64,000 nucleotides of DNA from Mytilinidion resinicola (taxonomy: Eukaryota > Ascomycota > Dothideomycetes > Mytilinidiales > Mytilinidiaceae), in contig NW_022985449.1 in NCBI RefSeq assembly GCF_010093595.1, positions 245,410 through 309,409 of the forward strand, in the 5' to 3' direction. Below are positions 9,501 to 21,261 of the stretch, piece by piece. The notes under the pieces were generated by a model that saw nothing but the letters and a program-made list of their open reading frames with translations, did not search any database and had not been told where the DNA came from. Every line of letters begins with the position of its first letter. Within the stretch, counting starts at the first letter, position 1. A program made the position numbers and the translations under genes.

Positions 9501-12500
9501 GTCTTGTGCTCTATTACCCTAATATTTGTTGTCTTATATGCCCCTAAGATAGCATAAAGGCACTGGTTCTGTGCTGTTTCAAGCTGCTTAATCTTTGTCT
9601 TGCTAATCTGCTCTTTTATGCCCGGTGTAGTATACCAGGAGGTGCATCCGTATATAATAGCAGGCCTAATAACCGCCGAGTATATTATGCGTGCCTTCCG
9701 GAAGCTTGCGCCCTAGGTCGACGCTGTAAGCCTTGTAAGGGCCCCTATCTAGGCTATGGCTTTATTCTTTATAGTGTTAATATGCGGGCCCTATTTAAGT
9801 TTAGAATCTACCTAAACCCCTAGTATTCTTAGGTCTATTATAGGGCCTTTAGTAAAGCCCTATATATTAACTATAGCTTTTATATTAATAGACTTATAGG
9901 CTCTTATAAAGTGTATTAGGTGGTATTTATCTAGCGTAAAAACTGCTTTATACTTTCTTACCTACTTTATATACTAGTCGTGCGCCCGTTTAATAGCCCT
10001 ATAGTTTTCTTTTATACTTTTACTATATATAAAAATATTTATATTATTAATAAACCTATAAGCTATTATATTACTATACTATAGTATTAGTAGAAGCGTA
10101 CTAGTAAAGAAAAGGAAAAGTATTAGTAATAGGAAAAAGCTCTATAGTATTCCTATAGTAACTATAATAGGTTCTGCTATAAAGTTTCTAATAGTAAGCC
10201 TTATAGTATAGTCCTATAGAAAGGACTTTATAAACCTAACTATCTACTCTAGCACTTATTAAATCTATAGGTTATATATTATATATTTATATAATATATA
10301 GTTAAACGCCCCTAATATATCTAGGCTAAAAAGTAATACTATAAGCTATAGATTTCCTTTCTATATAGCGTGGATTTATTTAGTAAAAAGCTTAAGTACT
10401 ATCTATATTAAATATTTTAGTTATGCCCCTATCTAACTAGGTAGAAGTATATCCTTTTTTTCCGTAATTTTCGATAGCCGTATAGCTATAATTTATTTAA
10501 ATAGCTTACCTATTATTTCTAGCAGGGCGATTAGCCTATAGGCTTTTACTATTATATAGAATACTTTCTAGGGCTTATATAGTACTACTATAATAGAATT
10601 TTTAAATAGCTAAGAATAGTATTCTTTATATAGGCACCTTATAAAAAACCGAGCTAGTATAGGCGCTAGCTATATTTTACACTTTTTAAGAAACCTATTA
10701 GTAATTCCTATAATACCCGGGGCTTTATCTAGGGCAGTTTCTATTAGCGCTAAAAAAATATCCTTAATTATAATATTTAGTATAGTATTATATAGTTCCG
10801 GGTATTAAAACCCTTTTAGGTCGGATAAGTCTATATTAGCTAAAGGCGGAAAAAACTGCTCTGCTAGTATATATACTTTTATTTTATTATCTATATATAG
10901 AGTAGGGTCCTTAGGTTTTAAAAAAGGGGGAAATTAAGGCGGAGGTTTTAATTCTTTACTAGCTATACAGCCCTAATTAGCCAGCTTTTATATACTTTTT
11001 AGGTTTTTTATTACTTTCTCTACTATACAGCGCCACGCCTTAGTACTCTCCCTTTATATAGTTTTTTTTTTACGGTTGCACTAAATATAGTATAATATCT
11101 AGTCCTTTATAGATCGTAATAAGCGCTATATTCTATACGCCCTTCTAGTTTTATATACTTCTTCTAAATATTTTTCTAACTATACTGGTAATACCTGTTT
11201 TAATAGCCTTATAATAGGTACTATAGCAGCAATTATAGCCTATATATATTTATAGAGAAGGCGTGTAAATTTATTAAGGTTCTTTTCTATATTTTAAGAG
11301 TTATTTTAGTTATCTAGCTTATCTAGCTAGGTTTAAAGGTGCTCCTGCGCCTTTTTCTAGTTAGTATTCTTCTATAGCTAATATTATAGCTATTCTACTG
11401 CGCTTAGTAGGGTAATATTAAACTTTATATATATAGGGCGGTAATCTAAATTACAGTTCTATTCCTTTTATACTATATAGGAAGTAGTTTATTTTATTAG
11501 CTATCCTATTATAAATATAAGGTTAATTATAGACTATAATATTCCTCTTACCTATATTTCTATACCTTTCTCTATTGCTAGGTCTATTCCTGCTTCTATT
11601 ATAATATAGATAAGCTCCTCCGCTTGCTCCTCCGTGTTTATTACTTATATTCCTTCCTATAATAGGTAATATAGGTTTATATTACCTATAAGAACGTGCT
11701 CTGCGTTATTATTATTTAGTAGTAGAGGTAGTGCGGCTATAATTCCGTTTAGTTTCGGGTTATAGATATTATAAATTTAGATATCCTTTCTACTAGTATA
11801 AAGAAAAAAGGTGATAAGGTCCGGTAAGTAGTGCTCTACTAACTACTAGTTAATATTAAGGTTCTTATTAATATATATATATATTTTTATATATAGGCTT
11901 TTTCTATATAGAAGGTAATAGGACTTTATATAAAGTATTATATACTTTTATTACTATATATTTTTCTATAGCTCTTATATTACTAGCACCAGCGGTTAAG
12001 GCTAGGCTTTCTCCGCTTTTTCCAGGAACTCCCTCTAGGTCTTACGGCTTTTATTAACGTTATACTATATAATAGTAAGTATACTAGGTTATTCTAATAT
12101 TAAACTATATCTATAGTATCTACGGCGTTCGCTGCACCTATTTCGGCGCGTAGTTGCTGGCTTATATTATCTTCCTGTAAGAATAGTATTTAGGTAATAG
12201 TTTTAAGTTATAAAAGTCTATTTATATCTCCGTATATTATTAATTAAGTTAACTAGGTTAGAGGCTGTAAAAATAGCGATGTAAAGTAAGAAGTATATAG
12301 TATCTAAGAAGGCGTTAGATAGGAAAATTACTGCGTTAAACAAGCAGTCTATATTATTCTATTAATCTTTAGCTAGCTTAGGTTCTTATTAGAATACTTA
12401 AATATCTTTAGTTATCCTACTTTCTTTAGTGCTGTTAGCGCTAGCCCTAGTTCTATACTGCCTTCGCGTGTATTATTATTAGTAGTTTTCTTTTTCCTAA

Positions 12501-13964
12501 ACTAGGTTAAAGTTATATATACCTTTAGCGGGGCCTAAGGCGTGTATAAGCTTAGCCCCTTATTAGTGTTGTATTAGTATAGCGTCGCCTACCTTTTTAA
12601 TATAGCCTATAGCTAGGCCTTTTTTTTTACGCTATATTTAGCACTATATACCGGGTGGTTTCTCTTATAGTTAGCGCACTTTTTAGTATCTATTGCTATA
12701 TATTATTTTATATCGTATTCTCCTATATATACTATATATCGGATATCCTTTTTATAGTATCTTATAACGTGCCTATAGCCCTGGTATCTAAAGTACTATA
12801 TAGCTATAAAGCCTGCTTTATATCTTAAGGCTATTAGCAATTATTTACTTATTATAAATCCCTTTATAATAGCTTTATCTACTATTACTTCTATACGCAC
12901 GCTAGCAATAATTAAGCTAGCGTGTCGGCCTAGGTTCTTTCGCGCAGCCTTAATACCCTTTTTATTCTTCTATATTATCTTCTTAATAACTAGGCCTAGG
13001 TTAATTATTACGTTAGCCCTAATAATATTATTTTTAAGTATTTAGCTTTCTAGGTTTAAGTTTTTAGGTACTTTATATACTTCTATTAGCACTACAGGCA
13101 GTTATATATATACTGTTTTACCTAGCACCTATACCTATTTCCTTTTTTTAAGCAGTACTTCCTTTATAGCCTTATCTATAATATATACCTTAACGTTTCT
13201 ACTCTATAGCTTCTTTATACTACTAATTTTTATTATATCTAGTAGTCCGGCTACTTAAAGCTTTTAGGTAATAGTTATATTTATATCTACTATAGTTATA
13301 GTTTGCTTATTATTATCCTTAATATAGATAGTAATTTTATAGATATTTATAAGTTGCCCTATATACTACCTATTTCCTACTGCCTTCCTATATTACGCAG
13401 CTATACTGCTTAGTATAGCTAATAGTATTATACTTACTACTACTACTGCTGCTGCTGCTACAGTATACGTTTTCTTGTGCGTTAATAACGCGTATACCTT
13501 TTTTTTCGTGTTCTCTATTATCTTTATTAGCTTTTTCTATAGTATCTGCTATAGGTTGTTTACAGTATCTAAGAGGCTAAATAGAATATATCCTGCAAAG
13601 TTGTAGAGGGTTTAGACGATTATATTTATTTTAAGGAATTAGATTAGCTTATTCCGCAAAAGGTTTTATATGCCGTATACTTTGTTAATAAGGTCTTAGA
13701 CGTCCTAGTAGACGTTTTTAATAGGCTTTAGGTTTTAGTATTAGTTTTAGCGTTGTTATTATTATTGTTATTAATACTATTGCTAGGGCGGCTGCGCGTT
13801 AAGGGTTATAATTCGCGGTATACCTACTATAACGCCGCTGGTACTACTTATAGGGCTTTAAAGCTGCGTATAATTGTTTATAGGGCCTTAAATAGCCCCT
13901 AAAGGCCCTTTTTAGGTTGTATTTCCAAGATGCTATAGGGTTAATTATATTATGTTTTTTTTAT

Positions 13965-14290
13965 TATAAACTTATAGACAGAATATATAGAGCTTAATAA
14001 GTACCTATATAGAATAAAAGTACTAAACTACTTAATACTAGCGTGCTCCTGCAGGGCTAGCTAATAAACACTATAATATATAGTTATAAACTGCGAATAG
14101 TATATAAAGGGCAGAAATAAACTATTTAGGAAAGCTAAAACTAGAACCTATAAAAAGCTATATAAAAATAGGGGTACTATTAAGGCCCTAGCCTAATAGT
14201 TCCTTTAGTAAAAAAAACTTCTACTATACCTTTTAATAGCTAGGGAAATAGTATAGGAGTAAATTCCTCTATTTAATAATAATCCACCTA
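13965..14290 (+). mobile_element. LINE ORF2 3'-end fragment, RIPed, plus strand
   Basis: The plus-strand frame reads EYIELNKYLYRIKVL, then FRKAKTRTYKKLY, then a QQFLQQKKLLLYLLIARE-like end. This matches the C-terminus of the LINE ORF2 at 8774-9235 residue by residue, allowing for RIP changes. It abuts the 5' end of the oppositely oriented LINE. Confidence 0.75.
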
Positions 14291-14996
14291 TTTAACTATA
14301 GCCCTACTCTATACTATTCTACTACTAGGGCAAATCCGCCTATTTTATATTAACCTGCCTATTTTTGCTGTAATACTTCTATTTTAAGCGGCTTTTCCTT
14401 ACTATAGTAGTCCGCTTATACACCTGTAATATACTTATATAGCCTTAACTTTACCCTTTTATTTTATATTAATCTACCTATTTAGGGCGCCCGGCTCTTA
14501 GGCCTACCCCTAAGTATAGAACAGCCCTACCTATAGTATATATATAGTAACCTACTAACTATTTACTTTAACCCCTAGCTTTATAAAAAAGTACGCATGC
14601 GCACTACCTATAGGCGTGTACTTATACTAATTATAAACTAGCCTTTATCTCCGGAATCTAATAGAATTAACCCGAACCTAGAAGAATAACCTAACCCTAG
14701 ACCCCGGAAAGATTTACAACAACGTACTATAATAGCTTATTCTATAGCCGGCTTAATAGAGCTGCTATACGTCCTTAATAGTTATATATTAGTATAAAAA
14801 GCGCATAGCGCTATATACTATAGAAAGTAAGGTTTTTATCTAAACACTGCCTAGTATAAACAGTTTCTTTTTATATACTTAGCTTAGATAGAACTGCTAT
14901 ATAGACCTCTATAGGAACTAAATTAGTATAATAGAACTTAATATATATATCTAGTTCCTTTTAGAATAGATTTATAAAAGGTTTTATAAGTTGTAA
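14291..14996. mobile_element. AT-rich remnant, probably continuation of the outer Gypsy element
   Basis: This RIPed sequence has no intact ORF. Just left of the nested element (about 14940-14996) the minus strand continues the outer Gypsy reverse transcriptase/RNase H reading (GF..LIKP-like). Further left nothing is recognisable. Confidence 0.4.
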
Positions 14997-15001
14997 AAAT
15001 C

Positions 15002-15347
15002 TATTATAATAGTGCTATAAGCAGGAGTTTAAGAGCTTAGAAGAAAGCTTTAATTAGATGCTAAACACGTTACTATATAAGGAATTAAGACGTTGTATAA
15101 GGAATAGGAAATCGAAAGCGCCGGCGAAGAAGATATGCCGGCGGAATATACGTATAGTATAAGCTTACGAGCTCTATATAAGATTAGGTAACAACGCTAT
15201 ATAATCTAGTTTATAACCTAGACTATAACCTAGACTAGGTTATATAATTTAGGCTACTTTCTAGGATATAATCTAGACTAGGAGCTAGACTAAACACGTA
15301 ATCGGCGAATTATAGTAGGTAAAGTATTATAGGTAGTTACTATAATA
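15002..15347 (-). repeat. 3' LTR of Gypsy element 1
   Basis: It is colinear with 20514-20858. Mismatches are mostly C/T and G/A, as RIP produces. The TATTATAATAGTG end corresponds to the TATCACGATAGCG end of the less mutated LTRs of element 2. Confidence 0.85.
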
Positions 15348-18300
15348 GTACCCCTTTTCTAAACCTAAGTCTTTTAGGCGTTAAAGTCGTGTTATATAGC
15401 CCCAGGGTAGTTAGTAGAAGCCTTCTGCGTAGGGCCCTTATAATCGTATAATTATATATTAGGTGGCTCGGGTATATTAGGGTGCCGGCGATAATAATCG
15501 GCGGCAGCTGTTATATCTTTAAGCTCTAAAGCAGGCTCCTAGAATAACTTATTATAGCTAGTCTATTTAATAAGGTATTTATATTGCTTCCGGTATTAGT
15601 TAAAGCGGAGGTCTTTAATATAGTTAATATAGTACTCCGGTTTACTATTAACCTTAACAGGTTTAGGAGGAGAGTTTTCTTAGCTAGAAAGGTAATCTAA
15701 GAACGGGGCGGCAGGCCGTAGAAGGGAAATATAGAAGATAGAGTGGATTTTTATTATATTAGGCAGGCCCAATTAATAGGTGTATAGTAAAACCACTTAT
15801 ATAATTAGAAACTTTCTAAGGTTCTTTTAGTTAAGCTTTTTAGACTTTCGTTTTATACAGATATTTCGGGCGTCTAGCTAGACTTTATCGCCAAGGCGGT
15901 AGAACGGTGCACCGGTGCGCCGATAGTTAGCAAACTCTTCCTATATTGCTTGTGCCTAAGTTATTTCTTTATAAATAAATTGTTTAATATTAGTTATTTT
16001 ATTAATTATCTAGTTAGCCTCGCGGGCTTATAGTATTTAATAGAAAGGGCGCTGTATTCCTATAGAGGGTTTAAAGCCTATTTAAGGGTTCTATTCTGTA
16101 ACAGCAATAAATAGTATTACTATAGTTAATTCGGATCTTATATTATTTACTTTAAATTAAGCTAACAGCAGCCAGGTTACCTAGTTATCTTGCTGGTAAT
16201 TTATATAGGCCCGGAGGACTTATTCTAGTATAGAATTTGCCTTCTCCGTCTAGCCATCCGTTTCGGGGTAAAAGGCTAATAATAGTTGGGCTTTGATTTA
16301 TAGTTATCTATATAGTTTATCCTAAAACGCGGAAATAAACTGTAATCCTTAGTTAGAAACGTATATATTAGAAAAGCCGTAGTGCACCTAAATATACCGG
16401 TAGAACAGGTTAGCAGTAGCTTAAGCTATAATTATTTTGCAAGGAATAATATATTAATACTTACTTAGATAATCTACTATAACTATAATATTAGTACAGC
16501 TTTTAGATTCGGGTAGATCTATAATAAAATTAACTAAAATATCTTGCTAGCAGCGCAGCAGAACCGGTAGTAGCTTTAGAAAGCTATTATACTTTTTTCT
16601 TAAAGCCTTTATATAGTAATAGGTGTAATAACAGGCTATATATCGGCGGATTATCTTAAATATCCGGGGCTAGTAGTATTCTTTCTAGAGGATTTTAAAG
16701 GTCTTTCCGCGCCCTAGATAGCCGCCTACAGGTAAATTATATATATACTAAAAGAGCTTAATCTTTAGTTTATTATAGTTAGGAATTATAAGGCGATTAT
16801 AGTAAAATAGTTTATTATTACGGACTTTATATTTGCTTAAGGTAATTTTTTTTAAATATTAGGTTCTAGATTATATTAGCTCTAGGACTTCTTATATAAA
16901 TTTATTATTTAGGTACTCTTCCTTAATAATCTCTTAAATTATGCAATTAGTTTCTATAAGGTTTAACTCGGTAAATAACTTAGAGCGCAATAAGGTCTAG
17001 TTTTAGGCCGCTCGGGCTTTTTCCTGTGCGGGTATATCCTGTATATAGCAGGTTAAAACGTCTAGCTTTTTGCTAAACTTGCTAGGTTAATATATAATTA
17101 TAAAGTTAAAGCGGGATAGGTACTTTACCTAATAGGCTTACTAGTAGCTAAGCTATTTTATAGTAGTAAAGTACTGCAGGTTCTTATAATTGCTAAGAAC
17201 CTAAATTAGAAGTGCAGCACCTTTTAGCTTAGGGCGCTATTATTTAAAATATTAGATAATTGCTAGGAGTTCCTTATTATAAATCTTATAGTTGTTTTCG
17301 GCTAAGTTTAGCCGCTTAAAAAAGTAGGCTATAGGTTATAGAACTCTATATTTATCTGTCTATAATAGAATTCCGGCGTTTATATAGTTAAATAAGTTGG
17401 CTTTAAAAGTTATTAGTAGATCCGGGTTAAAGTAGCGGAGGATTAGGGTAGTTGTAAAAGCTGTTTTAAGGCGTTTAAATGCTTCCTTGCAGGTATTATT
17501 AAATTAGAATTGCACGCCCTTCTTTATAAGGGCAATTAAGGGTATAGCTAACCTAGAAAAATTATTAATAAATTATTAGTAGAATTTAGCAAATCCTATA
17601 AAGGCCCGTACGTCCTTTATATTATAAGGGGTCTCCTAGTTATAGATATCGTTAATTTTATTCGGGTTTATACTAATTCTATTAGTTGTTATTATATACC
17701 TTAGGTACGTAATACTGCTTTAGTAAAATTTGCATTTATTAATATTAAGTTATAGTCCTGTATTTTCTAAGGCCTTAAAAACTAGCCTTATATAGTGCTG
17801 GTGTTCCTTAAAGCTTTTACTATATATTAGGATATTATTAATATACGCAGTGCAGAATACGTCCAGGTATAGGCGGAGTATATTATTTACGTAGTGCTGG
17901 AATATACTAGGGGCGTTAGCTAGTCTAAAGGGTATAACTAGGTATTTAAATAGGCTATATTATATCCGGAAGGCTGTTAGCTATTTATCTTCTTTTGTAA
18001 TCCGTAAGCAATTAAACGCCGAGATAATATTAAGCTTAGTATAGTACTTAGCCTTGCTAAGTTAGGCTAGAGTTTCTTAGATTAAAGGAATTAGATAACA
18101 GTTCTTAATAGTTACCGCGTTTAGCGCTTAGTAGTTAACGCAGAATTATAAACCTTTTCCTAGTTTTCTAATAAAGATAACAGGAAAAGTAACGGGCGAT
18201 AAGCTGGCGCAAATAAACCCTTTCGCAAGGTTGTTATTAAGGTACTTTCGGAGCACCTTTAGTTTATTCTAGGATATACTATATAGCAGGCCGAATCTAG

Positions 18301-20513
18301 GTTGCTTTCCTTTTTCTAGAACGATTTTATAATTATATATACGGTAATTAGGCAGCTTATTAGCCTTTTAGCAGGAAAAGTTCTTTAAGAACGGGTGGTA
18401 TTCTATAGGGACCTTTATTACTAAGTCGGTGTACTTCTTTTTAGCTAAGGCCTTATTAATATTAGTAATAGTAATAGCGAAGATTTTATAATCGGGTTAT
18501 TAGGCTAATTAGGTTAATATTTCTACTTTAAGTAGATAGATATCTAGCTCCGCGTCGGGTTCTATATTAGGTTCTAATTCTAATTTAGGTTTAGGTTTAA
18601 GTTTAGGTTTATTTAGCTGGCGGTTTATCTTAAAAAGCTAGTAGTTATATTAGTATTATATACGCAGGCTTAACTGTTAAAAATAGGAGTGTTTAGTTAT
18701 TAAATAAGGGGCTTTACTATAAGCCTTCTAGCTAGGGTTTTTATTATTATTATATTAGAATATATTTGCAGGTTTACGCAAGTAATAAGCCTAGTAATAG
18801 AAGGAGCGGAAAAGTAGCTATTAGTTATTATAATTAATTCCAACGCAGTGCTTATATAGCTATAGCTATCCTAGTATTAGGTTATATTTTCTAATTTCTA
18901 GTACGTGGAGACAGATCGGTTCTATATAGTTTAGGTGGCGGAGGGTCACGCGTATAGAGTGCGTGATCCTTCCTTTTTTTAGTTATTTTCCGTTAAATCT
19001 AGTTAAGCGTAAAACAATTAGTAGTAGTTTAAAATAAAGGTTTTATGCGCGCGCCAGAGATCTGTAAATATAACCTATACCTATAGCTCTGCTATTAATT
19101 AGGGCTTAGGCATCTAGTTATATAGAACTTTACTGCAGGAAAAATAGGGTAAAAATCTATTATTTCTAGGAGTTAGCTATAGGTTCTTTAAACAGGTTTA
19201 TAGAAATCCGGGGTTAGAATAGTCCCGGGGGGCAACTTAAGCCCGGGACCGGGCTTTTAACAGCTTCTTTATACGGGACTGGCGTCTACCTTTAGAATAA
19301 TTAGAGCTAGAAGATAAGTTTATAAATATAGATAAATAGCAGATAGGTAAGAATTAAGAAGAACTTATAGCTTATATATATATATAAAGGCTTATAGGCC
19401 TATCTAGGCTAGAGGATTAGACTTATAGTAGCAGTATAGAGCAGTTGCATAAAATATAGCTATACTTACGGTATTTATAGCAGAGCCCCTTTCGGCGGCA
19501 TTTCTTTTATTCGGCAGATTTAACCGGGGCATAATTAGATATATTAATTTCTATCGCGTTTAGGTTTTTCCAAGTCGGGGCTTAATATTAGGAAGAGCGG
19601 TTAGTTAAAAGGAATTAAAGATTATTATTATATGTTAAGATAAGGTTAGCATAGCTATTTAAGTTGTCCGGGATAGCAACGCTAACTATAGCTTAACGGA
19701 GTTTATTAGAAAGCGAATGCCGGAGTTAGGTTATTAGGCTAATTTTATTTAAACCTGTATTAGCCGTAAGGCGTTAGAATTTGGCGAAGTATAATATAAA
19801 ACTCTGCTTTCCTTATTTTAATAAATATAACCTGCTTAAAGCTATAAGTTTCTTATTTAGGTTACTGTATATAGCCTATAGGAATTAGATAAATAGCTTA
19901 ATAGTATATATATCTTAATCTATTAAAGGAACTACTAATATTAATAGGTTGCGTTTAAGTTAAAAATAGGTATAGAGTAACCAGGCTTATTTAGTAGAGT
20001 ATTAGTTTATATTCTGTTCTAGTTTATACTAGAGTTTCTAAATAAAAATAGGACAGTTCTTACAGCGTTTATTAAATATTAGAAGGTTAGGTAGGCGGTC
20101 GGATTTTATAGTATACGTGTTAGAACGCGTTAAAAAGGTATTAGAGAAGGAAAAGGGCGTAACTTTAATAGTTAGGGTCTATATATAGTTTATAGAAGCG
20201 ACAGGCTTTAAGCTATTATTTAATTTATAAACGGTGTTCCCTGCAAATTATTAGTTAGGCGTAAGCAGTATAGGAAGGGCGGATTAGGACCGGATTATTG
20301 AAATTTCCTTTTATAATACTGCTATCTTTTCCGTAAAGGCAGATTATTAGCGCTGTAAGGCTCTAGTAAAGGATAATTATTAGTTTTATAGGGCTTTTAT
20401 AAATAAGAATTATACTACGGTAAGCTATTCCTTTATAGAGGTAACTAGCTCTAGAAGTATAGTAGTTAGGTTATTTAGGGTTATTATAGGGGTAAAGGTT
20501 AATATAATATAAT

Positions 20514-20858
20514 ATTATAATAGTGCTATAAGCAGGAGTTTAAGAGCTTAGAAGAAAGCTTTAATTAGATGCTAAATATATTACTATATAGGGAATTAAA
20601 ACGTTATATAAAGAATAGGAAATCGAAAGCGCTGGCGAAAAAGATATACCGGCGGAATATATATATAGTATAAGCTCGCGAGCTCTATATAAGATTAGGT
20701 AACAACGCTACGTAATTTAGTTTATAACCTAGACTACGACCTAGACTAGGTTATATAATCTAAGCTATATTCTAGGATATAATCTAGACTAGGAGCTAGA
20801 CTAGATATATAATCGGCGAATTATAGTAGGTAAAGTATTATAGGTGGTTACCGTAATA
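20514..20858 (-). repeat. 5' LTR of Gypsy element 1
   Basis: It matches 15002-15347 and is followed by the TSD AAATC. It carries the same GACTAGGTTATATAATCTA-type subrepeats near its centre. Confidence 0.85.
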
Positions 20859-20863
20859 AAATC

Positions 20864-20930
20864 CTTATATAAAACGCCTATAGAAATTAGCTAGGCCTAG
20901 GAAAGCCTAGATATTTTTAAGGTAAGTAGA
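20864..20930 (-). mobile_element. 67-bp sliver of the outer Gypsy element (RT)
   Basis: The reverse complement reads a RIPed form of the conserved Gypsy motif FLGLANFYRRFI. It joins in frame to the reverse transcriptase on the far side of element 2 (27057 on) once element 2 and one GTAGA TSD are ignored. Confidence 0.8.
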
Positions 20931-21261
20931 TATCACGATAGCGCTACACGCGAGAGGTCGAGGGCTTAAAGAGGAGCGTTGATTAGGTGCTATATATAAT
21001 GCTACGTGGAGAATCAAGACGTTGTGTAAGGAACAGGAAGACGGGAGACGGGCCACCGGATATAAGGGCGTGGCCGAGCGCGTGGCGTACGGCCTCNNNN
21101 NNNNNNNNNNNNNNNNNNNNNNNNNNNNNNNNNNNNNNNNNNNNNNNNNNNNNNNNNNNNNNNNNNNNNNNNNNNNNNNNNNNNNNNNNNNNNNNNNNNN
21201 NNNNNNTAGCAATCTGCGGCAGAATTTCGGTAGGTAGGGTGTCGCGGTCGATACCGTGACA
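20931..21261 (-). repeat. 3' LTR of Gypsy element 2, with assembly gap
   Basis: The sequence matches the right LTR on both sides of the gap. The gap is 110 N, but the same interval in the right LTR (26808-26996) is 189 bp, so the gap size is nominal. Confidence 0.85.
21097..21206. other. Assembly gap (110 N)
   Basis: This run of N starts after a GC-rich LTR segment and ends at one arm of a 9-bp hairpin (AGCAATCTG). The intact partner arm CAGATTGCT is seen in the right LTR at 26981-26989. Confidence 1.

Larger units (their letters stand above)
8200..13960 (-). mobile_element. Tad1-like LINE (non-LTR retrotransposon), RIPed except at its 3' end
   Basis: Reading from right to left there is a 5' region (13960-13560), then an ORF1/gag remnant whose three CCHC knuckles can be seen at about 12830-12640 (FRCQGYGH, AGEH, CANCKGNHPAYS-like), then ORF2 with endonuclease and reverse transcriptase reduced to RIP remnants. 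The C-terminal zinc-finger region is intact at 9235-8774 (HTPACPCGH...HIVMSC-type). The ~5.7-kb length fits Tad1-like elements. From about 9740 leftward to 8200 GC content is normal and ORF2 is nearly intact, with one TAA near 9407; to the right RIP is heavy. Confidence 0.8.
15002..20858 (-). mobile_element. Gypsy LTR retrotransposon 1, full length, RIPed
   Basis: Two ~346-bp direct LTRs (15002-15347 and 20514-20858) bound the element, with 5-bp TSDs AAATC at 14997-15001 and 20859-20863. A polypurine tract (AGAAAAGGGGTAC on the minus strand) precedes the left LTR, so the left LTR is the 3' LTR. A gag start region (LLELVTSIKE) is readable near 20450. Pol remnants occupy 15400-18700. All frames are broken by RIP. 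Confidence 0.88.
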
